Part shown: one piece after another, positions 35,926 to 47,289 of the stretch
How the letters are laid out: the number at the start of each line of letters is the position of its first letter
Numbering within the stretch: the first letter of the stretch is position 1
DNA from: Brachynemurus nebulosus
Taxonomy: Eukaryota > Arthropoda > Insecta > Neuroptera > Myrmeleontidae
Assembly (NCBI GenBank): GCA_035578155.1
Contig: JAPWDM010000007.1
Span: 33,950,413-34,014,412, forward strand
Length of the DNA: 64,000 nt
Reading direction: 5' to 3'
Translations under genes and position numbers: made by a program
Notes under the pieces: model-generated
Seen by the model: only the letters and a program-made list of their open reading frames with translations
The model's database searches: none
Told to the model about the DNA's origin: nothing

Positions 35926-36690
35926 GGGTCTATTGAATAAAAAGAAGTATTTGTTTTTACTTCCTATTTTTAAGCTTTTACTTACCCTTTTTTAGAGTAA
36001 ACTCTAGAGTAAACTTTTTTTTTTTTAAAAATTTTCCAAGTTTAGAATTTGAGATTTTAGTATATTATAGACAAAAATATGATGCATTTACTAACACCAT
36101 TTGAATAATTTCTGACGTCTAGTTTAGAAGAAATATCAAAGTTAAAATTTGTAACGTACGAGTAAATGCAAAAGTATGATCAGAGATGGATCAGAGGTAT
36201 ATATTTAAGTAAGTTGTGCCATTAATAACCAACTTTAAGATTCAAATAACTGAAAATGATTTTCTTTTTTGTTTTCGAATCATTAAAAAAATTATTTTGT
36301 TTAATATTTAACGTTTAGTTATTATAATAAATAGAAAAAAAAACTACAAAAATGTCATTTTATACTAATACACCCATAATATATTTGTGTATGTATTAGT
36401 TATTATGTGTGCGCACTTGTCAACTACCAGAGTCAAATTCATTACTTTTAAAATTATCAAAATTACAAGATTGAATAATAATCAAATATTAATACTGTTA
36501 TACTATTATAAAATTTAACTTATTTTTCTACACATAAATTATATTTATTTATAGAGAAAAAAGTAGACTTTGTAATTCATTCGTTAGTAGTAATCGATCC
36601 TCCTTAAGTTATCACCTATATGTTTTTATTTAAGTAAAAACTTCAAAAAAAGGAAATAAAAGTAAATACTTCTTTTTATTCAATAGTCCC
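35926..36690. mobile_element. Inverted-repeat element (GGGWCTATTG ends) enclosing family 2 copy B
   Basis: The left end GGGTCTATTGAATAAAAAGA pairs with the right end tctttttattcaatagtccc, and the inverted similarity runs about 50-60 bp inward. The interior (about 36030-36603) is a diverged, inverted copy of the 16345-16953 element. It keeps a right end at ATCGATCCTCC-TTAA while its left end is unrecognisable. No target duplication is obvious for the outer element. Confidence 0.7.
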
Positions 36691-36993
36691 GTTGTGAATG
36701 TATTGTTATTTTTTAGTGTTATCTAATTTGTATTTTCCCACATTTTTGGTGGATACTTTGTGATCCAGAATTAATCAAGAATTTGATCCTTTAGCCACGC
36801 AATTTTTTTTTGTCATTCTTTAATAAGGATATTGTAAGTTAAGTTTTTAGACAAATCGAAACTGAGGCACCAAAAAATGAACAAATAGCTAGAGTTCTGG
36901 TCATACCACGCATTTATTATTATATGATATATTGCGAGTTAAATTTTATAGAAAAATATTTATATCAAAACAAAACAACAAATGCAGAAGTAC

Positions 36994-37432
36994 ACAATTG
37001 AAGGGTACAGGAGAAAAACGATCATAGTCACAAAAAGTAAATTTTTCCGGGGAGCGTTTTTAAACTTTAAAGTGTGAATCGTGCATTTTTCAACATAACA
37101 ATTTTTTGCCTAAAAACCACGCATACGATCTGGTTCAAACTTTCGGTGGGTTATTACTAATATAGTAAGCTAGAAGACGCCATGCCAGCAGAAAATAGAC
37201 GGCTAGCCATTTTCGCGAAATTTGACATTGAATCATGTATTATATGCGTATTTTTCAGCAAAAAACAAATTTGTTCTTCCCCAACATATCACGGACTATG
37301 TTTGATTTTAACGTGTAATATTAGCACGCGGTCAATGTTCTGCAATCTGCATACTGCCAACATAACAGCACGAAATTTGGCATTTTTTACTTTTTGTGAC
37401 TCTGATCGTTTTCCCCTGTACCCTTCAATTGT
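36994..37432. mobile_element. MITE with about 50-bp TIRs (439 bp)
   Basis: The left end starts ACAATTGAAGGGTACAGG. The right end ends CCTGTACCCTTCAATTGT. Inverted similarity continues through aaaacgatcatagtcacaaa and aaagt on the left and the matching complement on the right. The plus frame 37182-37442 covers half of it and ends at the TIR, so it is unlikely to be a gene. The target duplication is unclear. Confidence 0.8.
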
Positions 37433-38530
37433 CGTCAGCTGACAAATTAAGACAATTGAAGAATATCTACGGTGAATATATAGTTTAAGGGAAATTCTAT
37501 AAATATTTCAACATAATAGAAGTAGTTCCAGCATACTTGACCGGGAAACTATTTCACATTATTGTAAAATTGCAATTTTAAAATAAAATATAATCTTTCC
37601 AGCGAATTTCTCAACAAGTTGAGATAAATTGATTGTTTGAATTAATTTAAAACAAAAAAAAAACTTTATTGAAAAAAATTGGTTGCACCAAAAAACAATG
37701 AAAACTTTTTAATCTTTGATTATTTAAATGACTGTTCATTTTTGAATAGTTACAGAAAGCTCGGCAAGTTGGAACGGAGCCAAAAAAGTTCGAAAGACTT
37801 AATCCCTAGGTGATCAATTCACTGTAAAACGTATTAACATATATACGAATACTGTCCAACACAAAATAAAATTGTAATTTATAACAAAAGGCAAACATTT
37901 ATTCAATTATATTAGTAAATATTTTCTATTTAAGTTTACAAAGTTGATTGTACTCAACAGCTTCGATACCAATCAGCCATATTGGTGAGTTTTCTTTTTT
38001 ACATTATTTTGAAAACTAAACAGTAAATCGTTCTCAAATTACGTGAAGCAAATTTTAGTCAGCACATTCTGAATAATAAGTATATAAAAATTTGAAAATT
38101 TCCCTAAGAAAGTCATTTTCCCTAATGGAGCCACCTTGAAATAACTACAACAGGGACGCAAAATAATTTTGAACATTTGTGACTGTATATTTTTGTCATT
38201 TACTGTAGCAACTGAAATAAGTTATCGCAAGCTCAGGTACATAAACTATAAATTATTTGCTTAGCTAGACAAACTAGTGTTTTTATTGTTTGCTTTTAAA
38301 AAAATTTGTTTTCTAAATATATTTATTAAAATATTAAATCTGATAAGTTACGATAGCCAACCGAACTAGCCAACGTATCGGACAAGAATATATGATATGG
38401 CTTCAGGTAGAATATTTCATTTTGGACACATTATAAATTACTTTTTGTTTTCATTAGTATTCGATTCGAAAGCATTTAACTCTTTGAAAACGACTCACGT
38501 GCCACCCAGTGTAAAATAATTGTACCAATT
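37433..38530. other. AT-rich DNA, no gene recognised
   Basis: Nothing recognisable was seen. Confidence 0.45.
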
Positions 38531-38565
38531 CAGAAACCTTCACGGGCGTGCGCACAACAGCTCAC

Positions 38566-39648
38566 TAAATTCATTTTTGCGTATACAGATTCTTTTTGCA
38601 TTAAAAATACCGCAAACATACATAATATTTTTACATACAAAATAGCCCAGGTGCTAGGTGACATTGAGTATGCACTAAAAAGAGGTATAGAACTTGACTT
38701 TTGATTATTGTTAGGGGGTCTTAGATTAGTATGAAAGCGCATGTTGTCGACCTCTAGGGTGGTCGACAAATTGGGGGGGGGGAGGGAAACTTGCAGAAAA
38801 ATCCGATCGGGAAATCGCTTATATCTTGCTTATTGTTGACCACAGAGTGATGATTTTTTTTTCAATTTGTTTGCAATGAAATGATCTAAAATTTAGATCA
38901 TATGGAAATTTTTGATATACCTAACGGTTTTCGTGTAACAAAATGAAAACAGAAAATAATGGTAACATTTAAGAATTTGGGTCTGCCCTTGAATTGACCC
39001 TGATCGTTGACCTTAAGATCACGGTCGAGGTCATATTGGGATGCAGAGTTTTCCGTTCTTTCCATTTCCGGGGTCAAAAGTGGGGGTTCCCGTATGAAAA
39101 AACGGACTTGACCTTGATATGACCTTGAACCTTGACTTTGAGGTCAAGGTGAAGGTCATCATCGGATGCGTCGTAACAAATGGTGAAACGTTTGTCCTCA
39201 TCATTTATCATAAAAATGCTTTCCCGCTGAGATTTTTGACTTTTTTATACTTTTGACTAGCCCTGTATACATACTAAAAATACTTAAATTGTAACGTTGC
39301 CTTCAGTTTTCATTTTTTTACACGAAAACGGTTAGGTATATCAAAAATTTGCATATGACCTAAATTTTAGATCATATCATTGCAAACAAATTTAAAAAAA
39401 ATCATTACTCTACGATTAATAATAAGCAAGATATAAACGATCTTCCGACGGGCTTTTTCTGCAGCTTTACATCCCCCCCCCCCCAAAATTTGTCGACCAC
39501 CCTAGAGATCGACGACATGCGTTTTCATACTCACCTAAGACTCCCTAACAATAATCAAAAGTCAAATTTATACTTCGTTCAGTGCATACTCAATGTCACC
39601 TAGCACCTCGTCTAAAAAGGCTTCCTTGTAAATATTTTACCTTACAAA
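38566..39648. mobile_element. Foldback region inserted in a dispersed repeat
   Basis: Arms of about 305 bp (38649-38955 and 39303-39608) are inverted copies. They share aggtgctaggtgacattgag, gacttttgattattgttag, tcgac-tctagggtggtcgac, a G-run/C-run pair, and acctaacggttttcgtgtaa. The loop holds repeated TGACCTTGA / TCAAGGTCA strings. The flanking repeat pieces join exactly as in the uninterrupted copy at 20311-20350 if TCAC (38562-38565 and 39649-39652) is taken as the duplication. The sequence outside the arms is not inverted, so the true ends are uncertain. The minus frame 38530-38769 lies within it and is not a gene. Confidence 0.7.
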
Positions 39649-39652
39649 TCAC

Positions 39653-40251
39653 CGAACTTTTCATATTTAAAAACCGTTAAATGGTTCACATTTTTGTGTA
39701 AGTAAAAGACATCGTGTCTGAAACGTCCGCAGCAGTAAATGATTAGACGGTTGCGACTGGCGCAAAATACACGTTCTACTCCCATTTTTTATGTTACGTA
39801 TTCGTACGGTTCGTTAAACACAATACTGCCCTATATCTACCACACATGACATGTGACCATGAATACGTAAGATTTATCACTGAAACTTTTTAAACAATAT
39901 ATTGACATATAGGTAAACGGATATGTGTATATATATGTGGTTTTTGGTAGTAGAAAAACCGACCGACCAGTAAAACCAAACGTACCCAAAATTGTTGATT
40001 GAGTTATTACCTTTGAAAATATACTTCATAAATATTGAAGTATACTATAAATAACAAGGTAAGGATATATTTTTTTTCGAAGATGCAAAGAAAATTTAGG
40101 GGAAACAAAAAAATTAAATTAATTTTGTACGATGATACTTCAGTGTTCAGCATGGTGAATCTTTTTTATATTTTCAAATACAACATGTATTTGAAGTCAT
40201 TAACATTTGAAAGGGAGAAAAAAACTGGTAACATATTCTCCCAATTTAAGT
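39653..40251. other. AT-rich DNA, no gene recognised
   Basis: The plus frame 40035-40253 is lysine-rich, has no motif, and ends immediately before the Penelope fragment in a different phase. Confidence 0.4.
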
Positions 40252-40338
40252 GAATGTATCAAGTTAGACTGTTAAGATTGCACTACCTCTTACATAGGTC
40301 AAACCGGCAAAACATTCAACATCAGATATGAAGAGAAA
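40252..40338 (+). pseudogene. Penelope-like element GIY-YIG endonuclease fragment
   Basis: The plus strand encodes ECIKLDC, a TAA, then DCTTSYIGQTGKTFNIRYEE, a lysine and a stop. The pattern C-x-D-C-x-x-x-YIGQTG-(R/K)-x-F-x-x-R-Y-x-E is the signature start of the GIY-YIG endonuclease domain of Penelope-like retroelements, including the Cys pair before it. The in-frame TAA between the cysteines replaces what is usually a coding codon. Nothing recognisable follows. It is a short decayed fragment. Confidence 0.85.
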
Positions 40339-40676
40339 TAATATATATGGTCGGTACCAATTGTTGTGACCATTCCGCTCTTCTACTACAAATTTAGTTT
40401 GTTTACAGTCGTTTTTAATATTTTATTAATATTTTATTTTCAGTATTGGCAATTTAAAAAAAATTATAAGAAAGATGTTTTTTAAAAAAATATTGTAAAT
40501 AGAAGTAAAAAATATAATTAAAATTTAAATAGTATTCAACTTTGAAGATAATAATGGTCTATTTATTATTTAAAAATGTGTGGGTACCGAGGAAATTAAA
40601 AAACAAACGTTATTATATATAAAACATTTTATTAATTCAATGTAGTAAATATATGTTGTTTTTTTCTTATATGATA

Positions 40677-40871
40677 CTACAAGTCATGTTCTTCATCTTT
40701 TGATTCAGATCCTAAATTCAAAATTGCAGGCTTATTATCAATAACAGTAAATCCTAATTTTAAATAATTGTCATCATATAGACACTTTTTCTTTGGTTTT
40801 GTTTCATTACTCTCATTGGAACTTGAAATTGACGGTTGTGCATATGTTTCCAGAAACTTATCGATTTTCAA
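40677..40871 (-). pseudogene. hAT transposase N-terminal remnant
   Basis: The minus-strand frame begins MKIDKFLETYAQPSIS. It continues with a serine/glutamate linker and a basic KPKKKCLYDDNYLKLGFT, then VIDNKPAILNLGSESKDEEHDL and stop. The pattern 'M-x-x-FL... KKK-x-x-YDD-x-YL-x-x-GFT-x-x-x-x-NKP' is the start of ZBED5/Charlie-type hAT transposases, where a BED zinc finger would follow. Here that finger is missing after NKP, and an acidic tail follows instead. This suggests an internal deletion joining the first exon to the protein's end. Upstream on the same strand (about 40900-41100) is a CpG-rich leader, and a hAT-like terminus lies at 41304. Confidence 0.7.
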
Positions 40872-41304
40872 TAATTACAATTAGCACAAAATTTTGAATA
40901 TTAGACAATAAAAGACAGTGAGCAACTACTAAACAAACAACAAGGCAGTTCAATAAATTTAAACAGTAACGCGAGTTCACAATTCAAAGAATTCAAATGG
41001 ATTACACTCCAAAGTGTTAAACGGCGACGACCGTCGCGCGTGCGCGTGTCACTTTTTATGCCATGCGCGCGTTCAGTAGCTACTATAAGTCGTCAGCTTC
41101 GATGTAGATATAAAAATATACCTGTTTCAAGTCCTTAGTTACGTATTTAATCGATACCTAACTATGACAATAATCAATAATGATGGACGGATTCGATATT
41201 TATAACATAAAAAAATAAAAGTTAGTAATAGCGGAGGGTAGGGGGTCGCGAAATTTTTTTCCATACTAAGGAGATCGCGCCTTGAAAAAGGTTGAAAAAC
41301 ACTG
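40677..41304 (-). mobile_element. hAT (Charlie-like) element 5' part
   Basis: Read on the minus strand, the terminus CAGTGTTTTTCAACCTTTTT at 41304 downwards resembles Charlie-type hAT ends (CAG-x-G-x-TTCTCAACC). It is followed by a CpG-rich leader (41020-41080, gcgcgtgcgcgtgtcac on the plus strand) and the transposase N-terminus. The 8 bases beyond it are gactatag. I could not find the other end or the matching duplication on the left, so the low-coordinate boundary is only the end of the open frame. Confidence 0.6.
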
Positions 41305-41312
41305 GACTATAG

Positions 41313-43325
41313 AAAGAGTTAATTCAATCAAAACTGGTCAACAACTATCATATCCGAAATTCAAAGTTTTAGTAATTCTGGAAATCAATAAGATCAGGTA
41401 GATTTGAACAAGTTTCCCTCGTTAAAGGGGGGCCGGTAAATTTTCATCTAAACTTTTCGAAACGCCGACAAAAAAGACAGTTGTCGCCACAAACTTTTTG
41501 AACGATATCTGTCGAAAACGACGTTTTGAAACGATGTGTATGACGTCCATTATATTTTTTTTTCATCTAACGAATGGCGTGTTACAACTTGTTCGGTTTA
41601 TCCGCATATACCCTACCCTACCGTATACTATCGATGTGCGGTATACAATAAATCAGACTGTAAAACAATTACGATTCGCATTTTACTGAAAACGAGGAAG
41701 GTTTTTTTTTCAGTAATAAATTAAAGCGAAAAAAGGTCAATATCTTGTACAATACACTCAAAGATGACAAAACGGCAATGTATTAAAAGAAACTGAAAAA
41801 GATGAAGTAAATAATAGACGGAGGGAGAAAAATCGAAGATATAAAAAGAAATTCGATTTGCCACCGTCACTGTTTGTCCATTGAGAGATTGGTGCAAAAT
41901 TAACTCATTCATATACGGTGCGGTCCCGTCTTTCACGAAAAATAATTTATTGTTCAAAATGTATTGAAATTCGAGCATAAATATGTACGTATGTGTGATG
42001 TTTTATACCCTTCGACGGCATTTTAGGTCGAGATTTAATGTTATCAGTACTTATAAAACTTTAAATCAGTGACCATGATTTGATAAGTAAATTAATTTAG
42101 AAAAACAATTTTTTTTATTAATTAAAAATAATAATGGAATATTTTCATCAAATTTTGTATCTAAAAATAATTCGGTTCAAACCGTTGTAATTGGTAATTC
42201 AGTTGAAGTGCAAAATATGCTTTTAGTGACTCACTGTTAGTTAAATTTAGAAAACAATGCAATTGTTAATCCGACAATCATTATCTTACATTAATAGCTA
42301 TTAGAGAACACAATGCATGAATTTAATGATTCCCCGAAAATTTGGTATTATAATTATTTCGATTCAGCGTTAATCAAAACCAATTCCTGGGAGAGAAATA
42401 TTGTTACGAATTCACAGAACTATTTCAAATTTTAACTACAAATTATAATTGTTACACACAAGTTAAAAAAATGTACACATTCGATGTTCCTAGGGAGCCA
42501 CAAATATACTTTGGAAGCTTTTTGAGTTCTAAAACGCAAATAATTAACAACAACAAATATTTTTGACGAAGACATGAATTTTTTAGCAACAGAATATGTT
42601 TTAAAATTGCCAAGTATTATAAACTTATCTTGTTAATAGGTAACTGAGAAGTGTTGCTTTATTTCTAAAATAATGAACACGTTAAGTCTAAAGAAAATCC
42701 TTACAATTTTTCCTACTAACGACATAATATTATAATACAATATATAGGTGTCGCCAGCACAGTTAGCAAACATTTAGCTAAGTTTGATCTGTCCTTATCC
42801 CCCCCTTATTATACTAAATAGTGCTTCTCACTTTAACAATAATATCCTTCACCCGCTTCCACAGCTATTTTTTGCAAACTACGCTGGCGAGATCTATATA
42901 TATAAATATATACCTGTATATATTTTTCCTTTTATAAATTAAACTGGTACAAGTGTATTCATTAAATTTCCTTTTAACAAAACATTTCAACTGAAAAAAC
43001 ACATTACATAAAGTTGTTTAAAATGTCACGTACAGTATACATGAGCACTGCAATACGCAATAAAAAATAATGATGTTTTAAACCCTTTACCCGCTGGGAA
43101 TAACACATCTCGTAGTGACAGAGGATAGGTTAAAACTGAATTGATTTGAACATATATCTGTAATATTTATTTAGGTTATTGAAAAAAATAATAGCTTGAA
43201 AAGGTACAATTAACAAAATAATGCCAAAAGTAAAGTAAGATCAACCTCGAAACATTTTTGTTTGAGCCTTATTAGTTACTAATTTATGGTCAAAATTAAA
43301 ATCTTCAATATATTTTAAAAATATG
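41313..43325. other. AT-rich DNA with weak repeat similarity
   Basis: At about 41428-41530 a block (gacaaaaaagacagttgtcg, then ccacaaac) resembles the left flank of the 45929-46899 element (cacaaaaaagaccggtattg, then ccacac). The minus frame 41721-41978 contains FVKDGTAPYMNELI, distantly like the QDGAPPH box of mariner-type transposases, but this is too weak to call. At about 43080 ccctttacccgctggg resembles a piggyBac terminus without a partner. Confidence 0.35.
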
Positions 43326-43470
43326 AACATAAAACGTATTATACTATATGGAGTACCACAGGGATCTATATTAGGCCCACTATTATTCTTAGTTTATATA
43401 AATTTAGATACATATAAAAGTTTTCCCGGTACGTTTTCCGGTAAATATTTCCATGAAAATCACTTTGTGC
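43326..43470 (+). pseudogene. Non-LTR reverse transcriptase fragment
   Basis: The plus strand reads IKRIILYGVPQGSILGPL, then LFLVYINLDTYKS. GVPQGSILGPLLF-x-x-YIN is the conserved RT block just before the ADD box in CR1/Jockey/I-type LINEs. The similarity stops a few codons after YIN, before the ADD box. It is a small isolated fragment on the opposite strand from the 26-27.8 kb element and is not a simple continuation of it. Confidence 0.88.
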
Positions 43471-45928
43471 AAATTTTACACGAAAAATCAATATAAAATA
43501 ATACCTTACAAACAACATGTGTAAGAATTAAAACAATATATCAAAAATATAAATTGATTTGCAAATATTATTAAATTATATTATCTTGAAATTCCAACAG
43601 ACGTATATACACACATGTTCAAACATTTGCCTATATACATATCCGAATGATGGGTATGGTGGTGGGAGGAAGTTAAGACAGCGTTTACGTTACAATAGAA
43701 TCGGTACCATCTTGTAAACATTACAAGTAGTAATTTCTTACGCATCATTTACATTGATTATTATTCTCTGGAGATGACGGTGAAATAGGTTGCTTTTGGG
43801 GGAGTCAAGTTTTGTGTTGGGTATACAACTATAAGAAAATTATTGGTTTATAATCAGTAAAACATTGACTATGTTAAAAACTCTTCGAAACTGCAAATTT
43901 AAATGTATTTTAAACGAATATTTATGTATATATAAATGTATATTTATATCGTATTTGTGTTCAATATGCCATCAAGTGACATTGGATTAAATATAATTAT
44001 TTATATGATTTATATTTGTTATTAAGTATAATAGACATAATTGGAACGTAATAAGAAAAGAGTATTTGAAAGTAGGGTGACGTTCAGAAATTCTAAAATG
44101 CTACTGTGTTATTAAAAAGATTTCTTTGTATATTCTTAAAAAATAAAAAAAAGTACTTCAAAATTTTTAGAAATGTCTTCTCCGTAAGACTTCTATCTTG
44201 AATAACGTCTTAATAAGTCTAAAAAAAATTGATTGTTTTAATTCAACAAAGTCGGATCTCTCCTTAGGTAACATTGACAAATGTAGAAATATTACGGTTT
44301 GGCGAAGTCAAAACACCAGAATTGCTGTAACCCTACTACTTTATTTTATATAAATGATTAAGTAGTCGATTCATGGGGTTTCTTGAACCATTGTGGTAAG
44401 TTTAATAAGGCTCCTTCAACTATATTACCACAGTCACATTTTTATACACCAAAGGGAGCGTAATCTTAATAAGTTTTTTACAACAAATTTATGGACACCA
44501 CTGTACAGTAAACTACGTTTCCCTGTTTCAGTAAAAAGTTTGTTAAAAATTTTTAAACAATGTAACCGTATATTACACTGGTGTATAAACTAAATATGAT
44601 ACAACGGGAAATTGTATAATATTTTTGTTATATTTATTATTTCGGAAACAGCTTTTTTTTTCTCATCTTAAAAACAAAAAGTTTGATATTAAATTTGTTC
44701 GTCTCTTTTGTCAAATTAAGATTTGGTAAATAGTACACAAAACAAGTAGCGACGAAAAGTTTAAATAAAAATTTTTTGTGAACTCAGTTTTGTTGTGACA
44801 TAATTTTTTTTTTTTTTTGAATTATTGCGAAATTCTTATTAAATTATTTTATTCGAAACAAAGATGCGTGGCAGAATTGATTTTTAAAACATAAACCGAA
44901 AAATTTCGAATAATAAGATAAAAAGAAATATATTTTTTTTCAGTTATGCATGCATTATTATATATCATTCGTGAATGGAAGAAAGTGAGACGAAACGAAT
45001 GGTGAAAGTAATAAAATTTTTTGACTTTCAGATCATAATTTCTCCAACATATTCTAATAACAAAAGGACTGTAAATGTAAATCTCCGATATTACCTTTAT
45101 TATTTATTCATGATTTCCAATGGGAGAAATTTATTTATTTAACGAAATGGAAAAAACCAATAATAATCCGGCATATTTTCAATTTTTAAAATATAGATTA
45201 TTTATATTAATTATGTTTGTTTTCCATTAAATAACGATGTACTCGTATCACAAAGACTTCCATGCAGTTAAAACGGATAAATCATTATAAAATTTGTTAA
45301 CATTTTGACCAGAATTGTTGTGGATGTGATTGGAGGAAATGGGGATAAACATTTTTTTTATTAAAGAGTAAACGAAACTTTTTTTTTCCTAACACATTAA
45401 TGGCCACCAATAACAAAAAAATCTTATATAAATTCACAAAATCATTCAAAAGGTGGGAACACATTAAATAATTCGAAAATGCACAGAAGTTGACAATCTT
45501 TAAAATTTTCGTGTGAAAATTAAAACTTATAAGGAAAATTGGTACTAAAGTCAATATAAATTAAATATTAATAACTATAAAATGGCGCCGGTATCGACAC
45601 TGCTTACTATTTATAAAAACAGGATAAAATTTTACAAAACCACTGTGTAGTTACCACACTTCACCCTATTTCAAAATATCTGCAGATGTTGAACGTGTAT
45701 TAAATAAAACGAAGACTAAAGTTGAACAATTTTTTATTCTTTTTTTAACAAATAAAACCAAAAAAGGCAGAACAGTAATCAGATTTTAAAAGAGGTTACT
45801 TATCATTTTTGAAAATAAAACCGAAAATGGTAGAAGCAGTCAAAATCAAATCACCAGAACGTCGTTTTGGAATCGTATGTGTGGTGCGACTTTTGGGAAT
45901 CCCCACAAAAAAGACCGGTATTGCCACA
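43471..45928. other. AT-rich DNA, no gene recognised
   Basis: A lone relative of the 32-kb minisatellite unit lies at about 44319-44340. The frames at 44393-44593 and 45297-45554 have no motif. Confidence 0.45.
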
Positions 45929-46899
45929 CACAGTGAAAAAATTTGTGTTAAAATTAACAAATTTCAGATGTCCAGATAGATCCACTCAATTTTTTGTATT
46001 AACACAAAGCATATGTGTCAAATCTTTACACAAGATTTGTGTCAATGATTTAACACACAAGAGGACATACATTTTGTGTTAATTTTTCAGATTTATTAGA
46101 GTTAGTTGTTAAACTTTTTTATTCAATATTTTACTTCCACTTAAGATATTTGAAAATCGTCAAAAATTATAACGATTTTGTTAATATATTATTATAAATG
46201 GGACTCAAAGAACGCAAAGTAAGACAGTTCTTTGTAACAATTCTTACTTGTGTCCATATATATCTACGAAAATATGTATAATAAAAAAAATGAGAGTAGT
46301 TCTTATTATTAAAAAAAACCGAAAAATTATAAGTTCTTTCAGTTATTGACGAATATAGATTTATTAAACGTTTAAAAATGAAACAATTTTCTTACATTTT
46401 AAAGTTATTTTGTTACAGATTCAGTTAAAAAAAATCATGTAAGCTTACGAGATTGTATATGATATAATACAATCTCAAGTAAGCTTTCATGATTTTTTGT
46501 AACCTTAAAATAACCTTAAAATGTAAGAAAAATGTTTCATTTTTAAACGTTTAATAAAACTATATTCGTCAATAACTGAAAAAACTTATAATTTTTCGGT
46601 TTTGTTTAATAATAAGAACTACTCTCATCTTTTTTATTATATATATTTTGGTAGATATATACTCTAATGTAAGTTAGGTACACTTATAGCATTCTCCTGC
46701 TCTACACAAATATTGTGTTATTTCCTTGCTGTTCAAAACAGGTTAACATTTTTATTCTGTTAAATCGAAATTTGTGTTAATATTTTCATTTAACACAAAC
46801 ACGAAATGTTACATTAACGCAGGGTTGTGTTACTTATTTAACACAAAAATTTTAACCACTGGTTTTTTTTTTACGCAGAACACAAATTTTTTTACTGTG
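45929..46899. mobile_element. Inverted-repeat element with TGTGTTAA motifs and central palindrome
   Basis: The ends CACAGTGAAAAAATTTGTGT and the inverted right end (acacaaatttttttactgtg) bound about 971 bp. AACACAAA/TTGTGTTAA strings recur close to both ends (several between 45950 and 46085 and between 46700 and 46880). Weaker inverted similarity continues outward (acgtcgttttggaa at about 45861 against ttccaaaatgacgt at about 46910), so the full element may be longer. No target duplication was resolved. The frame 45867-46082 lies in the motif array. Confidence 0.75.
46257..46661. repeat. Near-perfect palindrome of about 405 bp
   Basis: Arms of about 195-200 bp pair around the centre at about 46451-46474 (gattgtatatgatataatac, then aatc). 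Matching blocks include tgagagtagttcttattatt, cagttattgacgaatata and aaacgtttaaaaatgaaaca. There are only scattered mismatches. Such a structure can extrude as a cruciform or give long hairpin RNA if transcribed. Confidence 0.92.
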
Positions 46900-47081
46900 C
46901 ATATATTGTTCCAAAATGACGTTTTTAACAACGTCGTTCAAAGTGTGTGACCACGTTAAGAATCAATTCGTTATTTTGACGATAAAATCTTAACTAATTT
47001 TAATATCTAAAAGAATTTAATAGTCTATATAAAAAATTGATTAACAAAATATTTTAAATATCTCGCAGGTACTCCACTTAC

Positions 47082-47142
47082 CTGACTCACTGTACATAAA
47101 TACAACAACCAAGAACCATAAGATGTCGCTACCACTCTTCAT
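47082..47142 (-). CDS. Candidate first coding exon with signal peptide
   Basis: The minus-strand frame MKSGSDILWFLVVVFMYSES has a short charged start, a hydrophobic core of about ten residues and a small-residue end, as in a signal peptide or signal anchor. It is followed by a single base and a CAG|GTAAGT donor (47081-47076), giving a phase-1 intron. The ATG sits in GGCGGCATGA, a good start context. An upstream in-frame ATG at 47223 would add an arginine-rich 27-residue extension. The block from 47082 to about 47280 is much GC-richer than its surroundings, as expected for an exon and leader. The protein would be secreted or membrane-bound. I cannot name it. Later exons would lie towards lower coordinates, but none was recognised, so the intron would be very long. 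Confidence 0.5.
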
Positions 47143-47282
47143 GCCGCCACCTCTAGGCAGCCGGCCCCCAGAGGCTCGACCCCGTAAAACAGTACTGGAA
47201 CGATGAAACAGCATTGCGAACATCGGGAATGGAACAAAGGCGACTCCTTACAACAGATGATACCTACGGCCATAGAGAAATC

Positions 47283-47289
47283 ATTTATA
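47283..47289 (-). promoter_or_regulatory. Possible TATA box for the 47.1-kb exon
   Basis: TATAAAT on the minus strand lies about 140 bases upstream of the proposed start codon, at the edge of the GC-richer block. In AT-rich DNA this string is common, so the call is weak. Confidence 0.15.

Noticed and set aside
41721..41978. FVKDGTAPYMNELI as a mariner-type QDGAPPH box
   Set aside because: Only a few residues agree, with no flanking catalytic motif or element ends.
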